From Lutibacter sp. (GTDB taxonomy: Bacteria > Bacteroidota > Bacteroidia > Flavobacteriales > Flavobacteriaceae): a stretch of DNA of 39,665 bases. This document shows, one piece after another, positions 25,689-34,728 of the stretch. Made by a program: the position numbers and the translations under genes. Position 1 is the first letter of the stretch. Every line of letters begins with the position of its first letter. Under the pieces are notes generated by a model. That model searched no databases and was not told where the DNA came from. It worked only from the letters and a program-made list of their open reading frames with translations. Where the stretch lies: NCBI GenBank assembly GCA_028696945.1, contig JAQVGD010000007.1:1-39665 (forward strand), written 5' to 3'.

Positions 25689-26576
25689 CTAATAGCTCTT
25701 TTTTTTCAATGCCTCAAACCCTGCAATCACATCAAAAAGTTCCTCATCAATAGTGCTTTGTCTTAAACGGTTATAAACCAGATTCAATTCATCGAGCATC
25801 TCCTCTATATTTTTTTCTGCACGCTCCATGGCTTCCAGCCTGCTTGCGTTTTCGGCGGCCAAAGATTCCGCACTGGCTTTGTACAAGGAAACAAAAAGAT
25901 ATTCCCTAATCAGCATCCGCAAAGTACTTTCAACACCTCCAATTATCTGAGGAACATTATGTGTTGGCCATTCCATTTTCTTTATGTCGCCTTCCCATTT
26001 CTCATCAGGCGGAAACAATTGTTGACTTTCTTGTCGATAATTTGCTCCCTGTGATGGTGTGTTGTGAAAAATATAAAAACTATAAAACTGGTCTCTTATT
26101 CGGTATTCTTCACTCTTAATTAAAATCTCATTTACCAAAGGAGTAATCGCAGTAACCGAATTGGGAACACTAAAACGTTTGGTAGGTGGAAAATCGCCAT
26201 CCACCAGCAGGGAATAAACTCTTTCGCCAACTGTCCAGATTTCTGCTTGTCCAGGAATCTCTTTTATTATTTTTTGGGCATAAGAGCTTATTGAATCGTT
26301 AAACCTTCCCACCAATCCTTGGTCTGAACCAAAGATAACAGCCACGGATATTGAATTTTTCCTATCGCGATTATCGGCTAAAACTGAAATATTTTCCTTT
26401 CTAAAACAGGCGTGTATCCCAAGGGAGATGGTGCGGTAATAATCTTGTAAAGAATGTACTGCCATTTCGTATTGGTTAATATTGGAAGTTGCCATAGCCT
26501 TCATGGTTTTTACCACCGATGCCATATCACCCGCACTTTGTTTCCTTCTTTGTAAATTTATCAAAGTGTCACTCAT
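25689..26576 (-). CDS. atpG: N-ATPase gamma subunit
   Basis: 295 residues, the usual gamma length. The N-terminal helix (LQRRKQSAGDMASVVKTMKAMATSNINQYE) and the C-terminal helix (ENASRLEAMERAEKNIEEMLDELNLVYNRLRQSTIDEELFDVIAGFEAL) form the coiled-coil shaft that turns in the alpha3beta3 head, with a Rossmann-like middle (SVAVIFGSDQGLVGRFND). It couples ion flow to ATP chemistry. It is the last gene of the operon and overlaps the atpA stop by eight bases. Sequence is far from canonical F-type gamma, as in other N-ATPases. Confidence 0.9.
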   Translation of the reverse strand: MSDTLINLQRRKQSAGDMASVVKTMKAMATSNINQYEMAVHSLQDYYRTISLGIHACFRKENISVLADNRDRKNSISVAVIFGSDQGLVGRFNDSISSYAQKIIKEIPGQAEIWTVGERVYSLLVDGDFPPTKRFSVPNSVTAITPLVNEILIKSEEYRIRDQFYSFYIFHNTPSQGANYRQESQQLFPPDEKWEGDIKKMEWPTHNVPQIIGGVESTLRMLIREYLFVSLYKASAESLAAENASRLEAMERAEKNIEEMLDELNLVYNRLRQSTIDEELFDVIAGFEALKKKSY

Positions 26577-28107
26577 CGCTATCGAGTTTAAGGATATTTG
26601 TAATTGCTTCTTTTGCCAACATCACAAGAATAGCTTCATCAACTTCGTTCAAAGACTCTGAGGAATAAATCCGTTGTAACACCTCATCGGGTAATTGGTA
26701 ATATTTTTTCTGAATTAAAGCTTCTGCCTTTGTTATTTTATCGAGTGGTACAGCGTCAAAAACACCATTTATAAGTGCATGTAATACCAATAGTTGCTCT
26801 GGCACTGAAACTGGCTTCATTTCTGGCTGTTTGAAAATCATGCGTATTCTTTTCCCACGCTCAATCATTTTTTTTGTATCCTGATCGAGTCTGGTACCAA
26901 ATCGCGCAAATGTTTCCAGTTCCTCAGATTGTGCATAAGCAAGTTTTAGATTTCCAGAAATTTTTCTATAAGCTCTTAATTGTGCCTTCCCTCCTACTCG
27001 AGAAACGGATTTTCCAATATCTACGGCCGGAAGTAAACCCAATTCGAACAATTTTGGCGACAGATATATTTGCCCATCGGTAATTGATATTAAGTTTGTG
27101 GGAATATATGCCGAAATATCTTGTGCTTGTGTTTCAATAATGGGCAAAGCGGTCAAGGAACCGCCACCATTCTCTTCATTTAAATGAGTCGCTCTTTCCA
27201 AAAGTCTAGAATGGATGTAAAAAATATCTCCAGGAAATGCTTCCCTGCCTGGTGGTCTGCGCAATAAAAGTGAAAGTTCCCGATAGGCGCGTGCGTGCTT
27301 GGTCAGGTCGTCATAAACAATCAACACATCGCGTCCCTGCTCCATAAAATATTCTGCGATACTTGTAGCTGCATAAGGCGTCAAATATTGAAGACCAGGG
27401 GAACTATTACCTTCCGTAACCACAACGATTGTATATTCCATAGCACCCTTTTCTGTAAGTTCGGAAATCACTTTGGCAACTGCTGCCGTACGCTGTCCGA
27501 TAGCACAGTAAACACACAGCACATTTTTATCGTGTTGATTGAGAATGGTGTCAATAGCAATAGAAGTTTTTCCTGTTTGGCGGTCACCTAATATCAATTC
27601 TCGTTGGCCTCGACCAATAGGAATGATCGCATCGATCACCTTAATCCCCGTTTGTAATGGCGCATTCACAGCCTCACGGCTCATAATAGGTGGTGCAGGC
27701 CTTTCAATAGGATTCCGTTGTTGAAACGAAATTGGACCTTTATCGTCCATTGGATTTCCGAGAGAATCAATAACCCTGCCGATGAGATTCTCGCCTACTG
27801 GAATATCAGCGACACGATGGGTTCTTAAAACGGTATCGCCAGCTTGAAGTTGATCGTTTCTACCCAAAAGAACAACGCCTATTTCATCTTTATCCAAGTT
27901 AAAAGCCATTCCGAATAAATTATTGGGAAACTCCAATAACTCTTCAAAACCTGTTCCAGGCAAACCAGTTACTGTGGCAGTACCAGCAGAAATATTTTTT
28001 ACGACTCCCATTTCGCGAAATTGAATATTGGAATCATAATTTTTCCTGCTATGGCTTATCTCAAGGAATGTATCATCTATTATTTGGGTTAAATCAGTCG
28101 ATTGCAT
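26569..28107 (-). CDS. atpA: N-ATPase alpha subunit
   Basis: About 512 residues from MQSTDLTQIIDDTFLEIS. The track's start 33 codons earlier lies inside the preceding gene and adds a non-homologous tail. The nucleotide-binding Walker A site is GDRQTGKTS. ITDGQIYLSPKLFELGLLPAVDIGKSVSRVGG is a standard alpha segment. The subunit forms the non-catalytic sites of the head. Its start overlaps the end of atpF by 14 bases, indicating translational coupling. Confidence 0.93.
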   Translation of the reverse strand: MQSTDLTQIIDDTFLEISHSRKNYDSNIQFREMGVVKNISAGTATVTGLPGTGFEELLEFPNNLFGMAFNLDKDEIGVVLLGRNDQLQAGDTVLRTHRVADIPVGENLIGRVIDSLGNPMDDKGPISFQQRNPIERPAPPIMSREAVNAPLQTGIKVIDAIIPIGRGQRELILGDRQTGKTSIAIDTILNQHDKNVLCVYCAIGQRTAAVAKVISELTEKGAMEYTIVVVTEGNSSPGLQYLTPYAATSIAEYFMEQGRDVLIVYDDLTKHARAYRELSLLLRRPPGREAFPGDIFYIHSRLLERATHLNEENGGGSLTALPIIETQAQDISAYIPTNLISITDGQIYLSPKLFELGLLPAVDIGKSVSRVGGKAQLRAYRKISGNLKLAYAQSEELETFARFGTRLDQDTKKMIERGKRIRMIFKQPEMKPVSVPEQLLVLHALINGVFDAVPLDKITKAEALIQKKYYQLPDEVLQRIYSSESLNEVDEAILVMLAKEAITNILKLDSDE

Positions 28108-28861
28108 TTTCTTTCTTTTTTGTGATACTATCCTTTTTAAATGAATCGAGATAGGATTCAATATTCCAAGACAATTGGTAGCTTGGCGTTTTAATCTCAA
28201 TTCCACTAACTAATCCAGGTTCTAGTAGGTATTGAAAATCATTCGGATTTTCGGTGATTTTCTCAATCGCTTTTTCAAGTTCTTGTTTTGAAGTCGCCGA
28301 TAATTCAAAAACACTTTTAATGCTAATAGGGACGTACTTATTATTAAGGGCAGCTATAAATTTTGATTTATCCATCTTGTCTAAATTCTTGATTTTTTCT
28401 ATAAAAACTTTTATAACCTGTTCCTCAAGATTGGCATTGGCAAGATCGGAAAGTGTTTTGCTGGCAATGGCAAAAACCGCTTCCTTTGTTTTGAGTTTAA
28501 GCGAATCCATTATTTCTAGTTCTTGCTGCTTAAATGAATCTTCAAATTTTGAGCGTAGTTCAGTCGATTCCTTTCTCACTTCTTCCAACAGACGTTGCTT
28601 TTCTGAATCGATCTGCTCATAAACTTCATTCATTTTTACCGAACGTTCCTTATCAAAAACCTCATTTTTTTGACGATACAGATCTTGATCTTTTTTAGCC
28701 TCTGCCTTAGTCATCGCAGCATCCTCAAGTTGTGAGGCAATCTTTCTTTCCCTTTCATCAATAGCCTTCAATACCGGCTTGTACAAAAACCGTTTTAAAA
28801 GCCAAACCAGAATAAGAAAGTTGACTATTTGCGCTATTACTGTAAACCAGTTGATTTCCAT
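28094..28861 (-). CDS. atpF: N-ATPase b subunit with extended C-terminus
   Basis: 255 residues. An N-terminal membrane helix (WFTVIAQIVNFLILVWLLKRFL) is followed by the conserved YKPVLKAIDERERKI and a long charged coiled coil (about 35-150). The C-terminal 100 residues continue beyond an ordinary b subunit and end EPGLVSGIEIKTPSYQLSWNIESYLDSF, resembling the delta subunit end (LIGGIVI...). N-ATPase operons lack a separate atpH, and their b subunits are extended in this way, so this protein probably serves as both stator stalk and delta-like cap. Confidence 0.88.
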   Translation of the reverse strand: MEINWFTVIAQIVNFLILVWLLKRFLYKPVLKAIDERERKIASQLEDAAMTKAEAKKDQDLYRQKNEVFDKERSVKMNEVYEQIDSEKQRLLEEVRKESTELRSKFEDSFKQQELEIMDSLKLKTKEAVFAIASKTLSDLANANLEEQVIKVFIEKIKNLDKMDKSKFIAALNNKYVPISIKSVFELSATSKQELEKAIEKITENPNDFQYLLEPGLVSGIEIKTPSYQLSWNIESYLDSFKKDSITKKKENAID

Positions 28862-28873
28862 TTTAAGAGTTTA

Positions 28874-29140
28874 TTACGCTAAAAAATGATTCCAGAACGG
28901 ATTCGCAAAAATGAGAATCATCGAAAGCACAAAGCAATAGATGGCTGTTGATTCAATCATTGCCAAGCCCACAAATAATGTTCTGGTAATGGTTGTTGCT
29001 GCATCAGGTTGTTGTGCAATAGATTCCAATGCCTTTGAAACTGCCTTTCCCTCGCCTATTGCAGGCATCATACTGCCAATACCAGTTGTAAATCCTGCAG
29101 TAATTATTGATGCTACTGCGATAATAGTTATGTTGTCCAT
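28874..29140 (-). CDS. atpE: N-ATPase c subunit, probable Na+ rotor
   Basis: 88 residues, two membrane helices joined by a polar loop (AQQPDA). Helix 1 has P26-A-I-G-E30 where Na+-type rotors have PxxxQ, and helix 2 has E63-S-T-x-x-Y68, the Na+-coordinating ESTxxY pattern. Two carboxylates (Glu30 and Glu63) per site match the two-carboxylate type described for some Na+-coupled ATPases. Na+ specificity is therefore likely but not proven. It is followed by atpF after 12 bases. Confidence 0.93.
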   Translation of the reverse strand: MDNITIIAVASIITAGFTTGIGSMMPAIGEGKAVSKALESIAQQPDAATTITRTLFVGLAMIESTAIYCFVLSMILIFANPFWNHFLA

Positions 29141-29254
29141 ATTCCTAATTTTAGATTTTAGATTTTAAATTTCAGCCTTTAAACCTTATGATTTATATTT
29201 TAAAATTCTTGTTTTTCTGTTCCTTCTTTCGGCGGGCAAACTCGGTTCTTTCGC

Positions 29255-29941
29255 CTACCGTCTTTGTTTTATTCTCTCGGTATCTTGTGTTGCGGCAGCT
29301 ATATATACAGTCGCCAAAATTGCAAAAATATATGCCTGTATCATTCCCGTAAGCAATCCCAAAGCACTCATAATCATTGGAAAGAAAAATGGAACTATAG
29401 AAATCAAAACGGTAGCAATCAATCCGCCACTCATAATATTTCCAAACAATCTAACCGCCAATGCAAGGGTTCGTGAAAGCTCACTGATAATATTAAAGGG
29501 CAACATGATGAAATTAGGTTGCAAATAAGAACGCAAATAGCCCTTAAGTCCGCCCTCGACAATTCCAAAAAAAGGCACCGCAATAAATACGGATATCGCC
29601 AAAGCCGTTGTGGTAGAAAGAGATGCTGTAGGCGCTTCATACCAAGGCACAATTGTCAATAAATTTGAAACTGCTATAAAAATGAACAGCGTCCCGATAA
29701 AGCCTATATATTTTTCTGGTTTGTTCAATCCCACTTCCTTAATTTGGTCGCGGATTGAAAGTACCAGCATCTCCAAAACATTTTGCCAACGGGAAGTCTT
29801 GATATCTGATTTTAAATTTCGCGTAATAAGCCAAGCACCAAACGCAAGCAAAATCATCAATATCCATGTGGTAACGATAGTGAGATTTATACTAATAAAC
29901 CCATACTCCCAAAAAATCATTTGATCAGGACTAATTCTCAT
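29255..29941 (-). CDS. atpB: N-ATPase a subunit
   Basis: 228 residues, short as in N-ATPases, with five or six membrane helices. The essential stator arginine lies in SRTLALAVRLFGNIMSGG, where it faces the rotor carboxylate; the final helix IQAYIFAILATVYIAAATQ is also characteristic. It forms the ion half-channels with the c ring. The gene starts 11 bases inside atpR. A 114-bp gap separates it from atpE, the only sizeable gap in the operon; it carries three near-tandem ATTTTAG/A units. Confidence 0.92.
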   Translation of the reverse strand: MRISPDQMIFWEYGFISINLTIVTTWILMILLAFGAWLITRNLKSDIKTSRWQNVLEMLVLSIRDQIKEVGLNKPEKYIGFIGTLFIFIAVSNLLTIVPWYEAPTASLSTTTALAISVFIAVPFFGIVEGGLKGYLRSYLQPNFIMLPFNIISELSRTLALAVRLFGNIMSGGLIATVLISIVPFFFPMIMSALGLLTGMIQAYIFAILATVYIAAATQDTERIKQRR

Positions 29942-30257
29942 CGCTTACTTCTTTTATGAATACGTTCTTTGCCTGCTTGTCCATTTTAGTAATTCGGGTA
30001 ATTACAATTCTCGCAATTAAAAAACCTAATAGGCAAGCAAGCATTTTTTGCCAATTGTCCCCACCAACATAATAAAATCCGATTACAACAATCGCCATTC
30101 TTATAACCAAACTCCCCATGAATATCAAAGTCGATCTTTTTGAGCCCAATCCTTTACGAACGGTAAGCCAAAGACCTCCAAAAAATATAATTCCTAATAC
30201 AATCCCGACAAATACAGCCGGTAGTAGGTTTAATACTTCATTTATTTCCATCTTCAT
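29931..30257 (-). CDS. atpR: N-ATPase accessory membrane protein AtpR
   Basis: 108 residues with three membrane helices: LLPAVFVGIVLGIIFFGGLWL, then LIFMGSLVIRMAIVVIGFYYV, then MLACLLGFLIARIVITRI. Arginines lie within the helices (SLVIRM and IARIVITR), as typical of AtpR, which is found only in N-ATPase operons and is thought to contact the c subunit. Its start overlaps atpQ; a second Met two codons in is equally possible. Confidence 0.85.
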   Translation of the reverse strand: MKMEINEVLNLLPAVFVGIVLGIIFFGGLWLTVRKGLGSKRSTLIFMGSLVIRMAIVVIGFYYVGGDNWQKMLACLLGFLIARIVITRITKMDKQAKNVFIKEVSDEN

Positions 30258-30561
30258 TCTTTTTATGAATTTCCTTATTTTCTTTTTGGATCCAGTTCCA
30301 CGCTATCAAACAACCTAGCATCAATCCTGCGACCAAGAGACTTAGCGTCCAAGAGAATTCTTCTTTATATTTTTTATCGAGCCAAACACCCAATGCCGCA
30401 CCCAATAAAGTGGGTACTGCGATAGACCAGCCTATCATCCCAAATAATCCCAATCCAGCCCACACGCTTTTTTTTTCACGTTGTGCCTGCAATTTTCTTT
30501 CTTCCTTGTCGCCGACTACTTTCTCAAAAGAGTTGTCATTATTTAGTTTTTCCTCTTTCAC
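30238..30561 (-). CDS. atpQ: N-ATPase accessory protein AtpQ (AtpI-like)
   Basis: 107 residues with a charged N-terminus (about 1-30) and two membrane helices (AGLGLFGMIGWSIAVPTLLGAALGVWLD, then WTLSLLVAGLMLGCLIAWNWI). The GxxxxxPxxxGxxxGxxLD pattern is that of the AtpI/AtpZ family, which in related ATPases helps assemble the c ring or import Mg2+. Position between atpC and atpR is diagnostic of the N-ATPase order. Confidence 0.85.
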   Translation of the reverse strand: MKEEKLNNDNSFEKVVGDKEERKLQAQREKKSVWAGLGLFGMIGWSIAVPTLLGAALGVWLDKKYKEEFSWTLSLLVAGLMLGCLIAWNWIQKENKEIHKKNEDGNK

Positions 30562-30563
30562 TA

Positions 30564-30965
30564 TTATTTTCTTAATTTTTGAAAATTGCGCAGAAAGCCT
30601 GTTTCCAACTTTGCCATAACACTACGGGCATTTATTTCCAATTCATCCAATTGCATCATTTCCTGTTCCACTACAGCGCGAAGTTTTCCAAGTGGTGCAT
30701 CCCCCATCGCATTCCGCACAGATATTAATACCTCGCTACCTGCCTTTATTATGATTCCATCGTCCAATGCAATATATTTTACACCGTCGTTTTCTGTTTC
30801 ATACTCTAAAATTCCAGGCAACAAAGCTGCTGAGCAATCGAGTCTTCGTGGTAAAATTCCATACGAGCCAGCGGTTGTTTCCACGACAATTCTTTTAACG
30901 CTCTTTATGTCCACAAAAACTTTGTAGGGCAATAAGATTTTAAGATGCATTAATGTATTTTCCAT
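30564..30965 (-). CDS. atpC: N-ATPase epsilon subunit
   Basis: 133 residues. The N-terminal beta-sandwich (MHLKILLPYKVFVDIKSVKRIVVETTAGSYGILPRRLDCSAALLPGILEY) is typical of epsilon subunits, including the GILPRH-like motif. The C-terminal helical part is short. It links gamma to the c ring and may regulate ATP hydrolysis. Three bases separate it from atpD and two from atpQ. Confidence 0.9.
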   Translation of the reverse strand: MENTLMHLKILLPYKVFVDIKSVKRIVVETTAGSYGILPRRLDCSAALLPGILEYETENDGVKYIALDDGIIIKAGSEVLISVRNAMGDAPLGKLRAVVEQEMMQLDELEINARSVMAKLETGFLRNFQKLRK

Positions 30966-30968
30966 TGT

Positions 30969-32405
<1,437 letters not shown>

Positions 32406-32488
32406 TTACTTTGCAATTTTTAAAGGCATCGCATTGCCATTTGCTTTAAAGTATCCTTTTATGTTACGCATCCATATATTACTAAACG

Positions 32489-32496
32489 TAAATATA
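32489..32496 (-). promoter_or_regulatory. -7 element for the N-ATPase operon
   Basis: On the minus strand TATATTTA (one mismatch to TANNTTTG) begins exactly 29.5 bp from the centre of the shared operator, mirroring the ftsH promoter. It would give a leader of roughly 110 bases before atpD. Confidence 0.55.
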
Positions 32497-32519
32497 TCAA
32501 GTTTTAAATACATTGTAAA

Positions 32520-32531
32520 TGACCTTGGTCA
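32520..32531. promoter_or_regulatory. Operator TGACCTTGGTCA, shared by atpD and ftsH
   Basis: A palindrome in the divergent atpD/ftsH region. Promoter elements lie at equal distance on both sides, which would centre the operator near -41.5 for each start site, the usual place for CRP/FNR-type activation from an overlapping site. The regulator is inferred to be the receiver-CRP/FNR protein encoded at 20925. Confidence 0.75.
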
Positions 32532-32554
32532 TTTCACAAAGTTGCATCAATCGG

Positions 32555-32562
32555 TAATTTTG
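32555..32562 (+). promoter_or_regulatory. -7 element for ftsH
   Basis: TAATTTTG is a perfect TANNTTTG, 29.5 bp from the operator centre. There is no clear -33 TTTG; the operator takes its place. Confidence 0.65.
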
Positions 32563-32579
32563 TCTTTATTGCCACAAAT

Positions 32580-32708
32580 ATGGGATATGTAAAAACAAGA
32601 CGTTTCGCACCGATAACAAAGGATTCCGTTGCCCTACTGGAATACGGTCTGATAGGGAGTTTAAAAACTTCCTCGTTACAAATTGGTACAAGTTTTTTAA
32701 TGGTTTAA
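32580..32708 (+). CDS. Possible 42-residue leader ORF before ftsH
   Basis: An ATG frame beginning about 13 bases after the inferred transcription start reads MGYVKTRRFAPITKDSVALL and continues EYGLIGSLKTSSLQIGTSFLMV, ending 15 bases before the ftsH GTG. It has a basic N-terminus and a hydrophobic C-terminus. The EYGLI string is seen in Flp-type pilins, but the rest does not match and it is probably chance. It may be a leader peptide or simply untranslated leader. Confidence 0.3.
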   Translation: MGYVKTRRFAPITKDSVALLEYGLIGSLKTSSLQIGTSFLMV

Positions 32709-32723
32709 TAAAAAATAGATAAA

Positions 32724-34640
32724 GTGACCGCAAACAAAAATAATACTAAAGACAAGAAGCCTAAACCGTTTAATCCTTATTGGTTATATGGATTTCTTTT
32801 ATCTCTTTTCATAATTACCTTCTTTCTCAACCCCATTTCCAATACAAAGGAAATTAGCATGTTACAATTTGAGCAGAATATGTTGAGTCAGGGTGATGTT
32901 GAAAAAATTATAGTTGTAAATAAGGAAACTGCAGAAATTTACATAAAACCCAACCGGCTTACAGACGAGAAATATAAAGATGCCGTTAAAAACATCGCGG
33001 AAACAAGTCCCCAATATATTATAAAAATTGGCTCTGTTGAAAGTTTTGAAAACAAACTGGAAAAAGCCCAGGAACATTTTGCGCCAAATGAAAAAGTTGG
33101 GGTTCAGTATGAAGATCGTTTCAATTGGATTAACAGTTTTTCATGGCTTTTGCCTTTATTGATTATCGTAATTTTCTGGCTATTTATGTTACGCAGAATG
33201 GGAACAGGCGGAATGGGCGGTTCAATGATGAATTTTGGGAAGTCAACTGCAAAACTGGCAAACATAGACACCAAAAGCAAGGTAACATTTGAGGATGTGG
33301 CTGGATTAAAAGAAGCTAAGGTTGAGATAATGGAGCTAGTGGATTTTCTGAAAAACCCTGAGGAATATACAAAACTCGGAGCAAAAATACCTAAAGGAAT
33401 ATTACTGACAGGACCACCTGGTACTGGCAAGACACTATTGGCCAAAGCAGTTGCTGGGGAGGCGCAAGTTCCATTCTATTCTATGTCGGGATCAGAATTT
33501 GTGGAAATGTTCGTTGGCGTTGGTGCTTCACGGGTCAGGGATTTATTTAAGCAAGCAAAGGCAAAAGCTCCTAGTATTATTTTTATCGATGAAATAGATG
33601 CCGTGGGGCGTAGCCGTGATCAAGCAAAATCATTTCAATCCAATGACGAAAGAGAAAACACCTTAAACCAATTGTTGGCTGAATTGGACGGCTTTGGCGT
33701 CAATACAGGTGTCATAGTACTGGCGGCAACTAACCGAGTAGATATATTGGATAAAGCTCTGTTAAGAGCAGGCAGATTCGACCGACATATATATTTGGAA
33801 TTGCCGACGAAAACAGAAAGGAAAGAAATCTTTAATGTGCACCTAAAACCCATAAAAATAGACAAAACGGTAGATGTTGAATTGTTGGCCTCCCTAACGC
33901 CTGGTTTCTCGGGAGCAGACATTGCCAATATTTGTAATGAAGCAGCATTGTTAGCTGCACGCAAAAAAAAGAAAGTTGTAAGCCAGATTGATTTTACGCA
34001 AGCTCGGGATCGTGTTGTGGGCGGCTTAGAAAGAAGTAGTAAGATTATTTCACCCAAAGAAAAAATAATTGTCGCACATCACGAAGCTGGACATGCGGTT
34101 GCGAGCTGGCATTTAGAACACGTTGATTCCTTGGTAAAAGTGTCCATCATCCCAAGAGGAAAATCATTAGGCGCAGCATGGTATCTACCTGTAGAACGTC
34201 AAATTATAACCAAATCGCAATTTATGGATCAAATATGTGCATTGTTAGGTGGTCGTGCGGCTGAAGAAATCATATTTGATGAAATATCCTCAGGAGCTCT
34301 CGACGACTTGGAAAAAGTAACCAAACAAGCCTATAATATGGTGGCTTATTACGGCATGGATGAAAATATTGGTCCTCTTAGTTTTTATGATTCCTCTGGA
34401 CAATATCAAAGCATGTTAGGAAAACCCTATAGCGAAGAAATGGGTAAACTAATTGACAAGGAAGTACATAATCTTATTACCACACAATATGAAAGAGCAA
34501 AAAATATTTTGACCAAACACAAAGATGAACTCGAAAAATTGGCACAGCTTTTACTTGATAAAGAGATAGCTGATAAAGAGGATTTAGAACATATTTTAGG
34601 GAAAAGGAAAGCAAAAAAATTATTGAAACTAGAAAAATAA
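32724..34640 (+). CDS. ftsH: FtsH-type ATP-dependent zinc metalloprotease
   Basis: 638 residues, normal length, starting at GTG. Two membrane helices (about 17-36 and 135-156) flank a periplasmic domain. The AAA+ module has Walker A GPPGTGKT, Walker [12 protein letters not shown] and the second region of homology [21 protein letters not shown]. The peptidase has zinc motif [12 protein letters not shown], with a later Asp ligand region ([15 protein letters not shown]). FtsH extracts and degrades damaged membrane proteins. Divergent from the ATPase operon and sharing its operator, it is likely a second, stress-inducible copy beside the housekeeping ftsH; that the genome has another is inference. 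The P-ATPase gene follows after 88 bp. Confidence 0.94.
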   Translation: MTANKNNTKDKKPKPFNPYWLYGFLLSLFIITFFLNPISNTKEISMLQFEQNMLSQGDVEKIIVVNKETAEIYIKPNRLTDEKYKDAVKNIAETSPQYIIKIGSVESFENKLEKAQEHFAPNEKVGVQYEDRFNWINSFSWLLPLLIIVIFWLFMLRRMGTGGMGGSMMNFGKSTAKLANIDTKSKVTFEDVAGLKEAKVEIMELVDFLKNPEEYTKLGAKIPKGILLTGPPGTGKTLLAKAVAGEAQVPFYSMSGSEFVEMFVGVGASRVRDLFKQAKAKAPSIIFIDEIDAVGRSRDQAKSFQSNDERENTLNQLLAELDGFGVNTGVIVLAATNRVDILDKALLRAGRFDRHIYLELPTKTERKEIFNVHLKPIKIDKTVDVELLASLTPGFSGADIANICNEAALLAARKKKKVVSQIDFTQARDRVVGGLERSSKIISPKEKIIVAHHEAGHAVASWHLEHVDSLVKVSIIPRGKSLGAAWYLPVERQIITKSQFMDQICALLGGRAAEEIIFDEISSGALDDLEKVTKQAYNMVAYYGMDENIGPLSFYDSSGQYQSMLGKPYSEEMGKLIDKEVHNLITTQYERAKNILTKHKDELEKLAQLLLDKEIADKEDLEHILGKRKAKKLLKLEK

Positions 34641-34660
34641 ACTGGTTCGAAAACTGTGAG

Positions 34661-34677
34661 GCACAAATAAATTGTGC
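34661..34677. repeat. Hairpin between ftsH and mgtA
   Basis: GCACAA-ATAAA-TTGTGC, a perfect 6-bp stem without a T-run. It could stabilise or process a common mRNA rather than end it. Confidence 0.45.
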
Positions 34678-34728
34678 GAATAGATAAAAGAAACTTACAT
34701 TAAACAGACATAGTAATCAAAGTTTACA

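Noticed and set aside
25684-25693. Tandem TGACCTGACC at the atpG end
   Set aside because: Direct rather than inverted half-sites, overlapping the end of a coding region; probably chance.
32580-32708. Leader ORF as an Flp-type pilin gene
   Set aside because: Only EYGLI matches; the required hydrophobic helix and processing context are missing.
33635-34057. 140-aa ORF antisense to ftsH
   Set aside because: Serine/alanine-rich shadow frame over a well-conserved AAA+ protease region.
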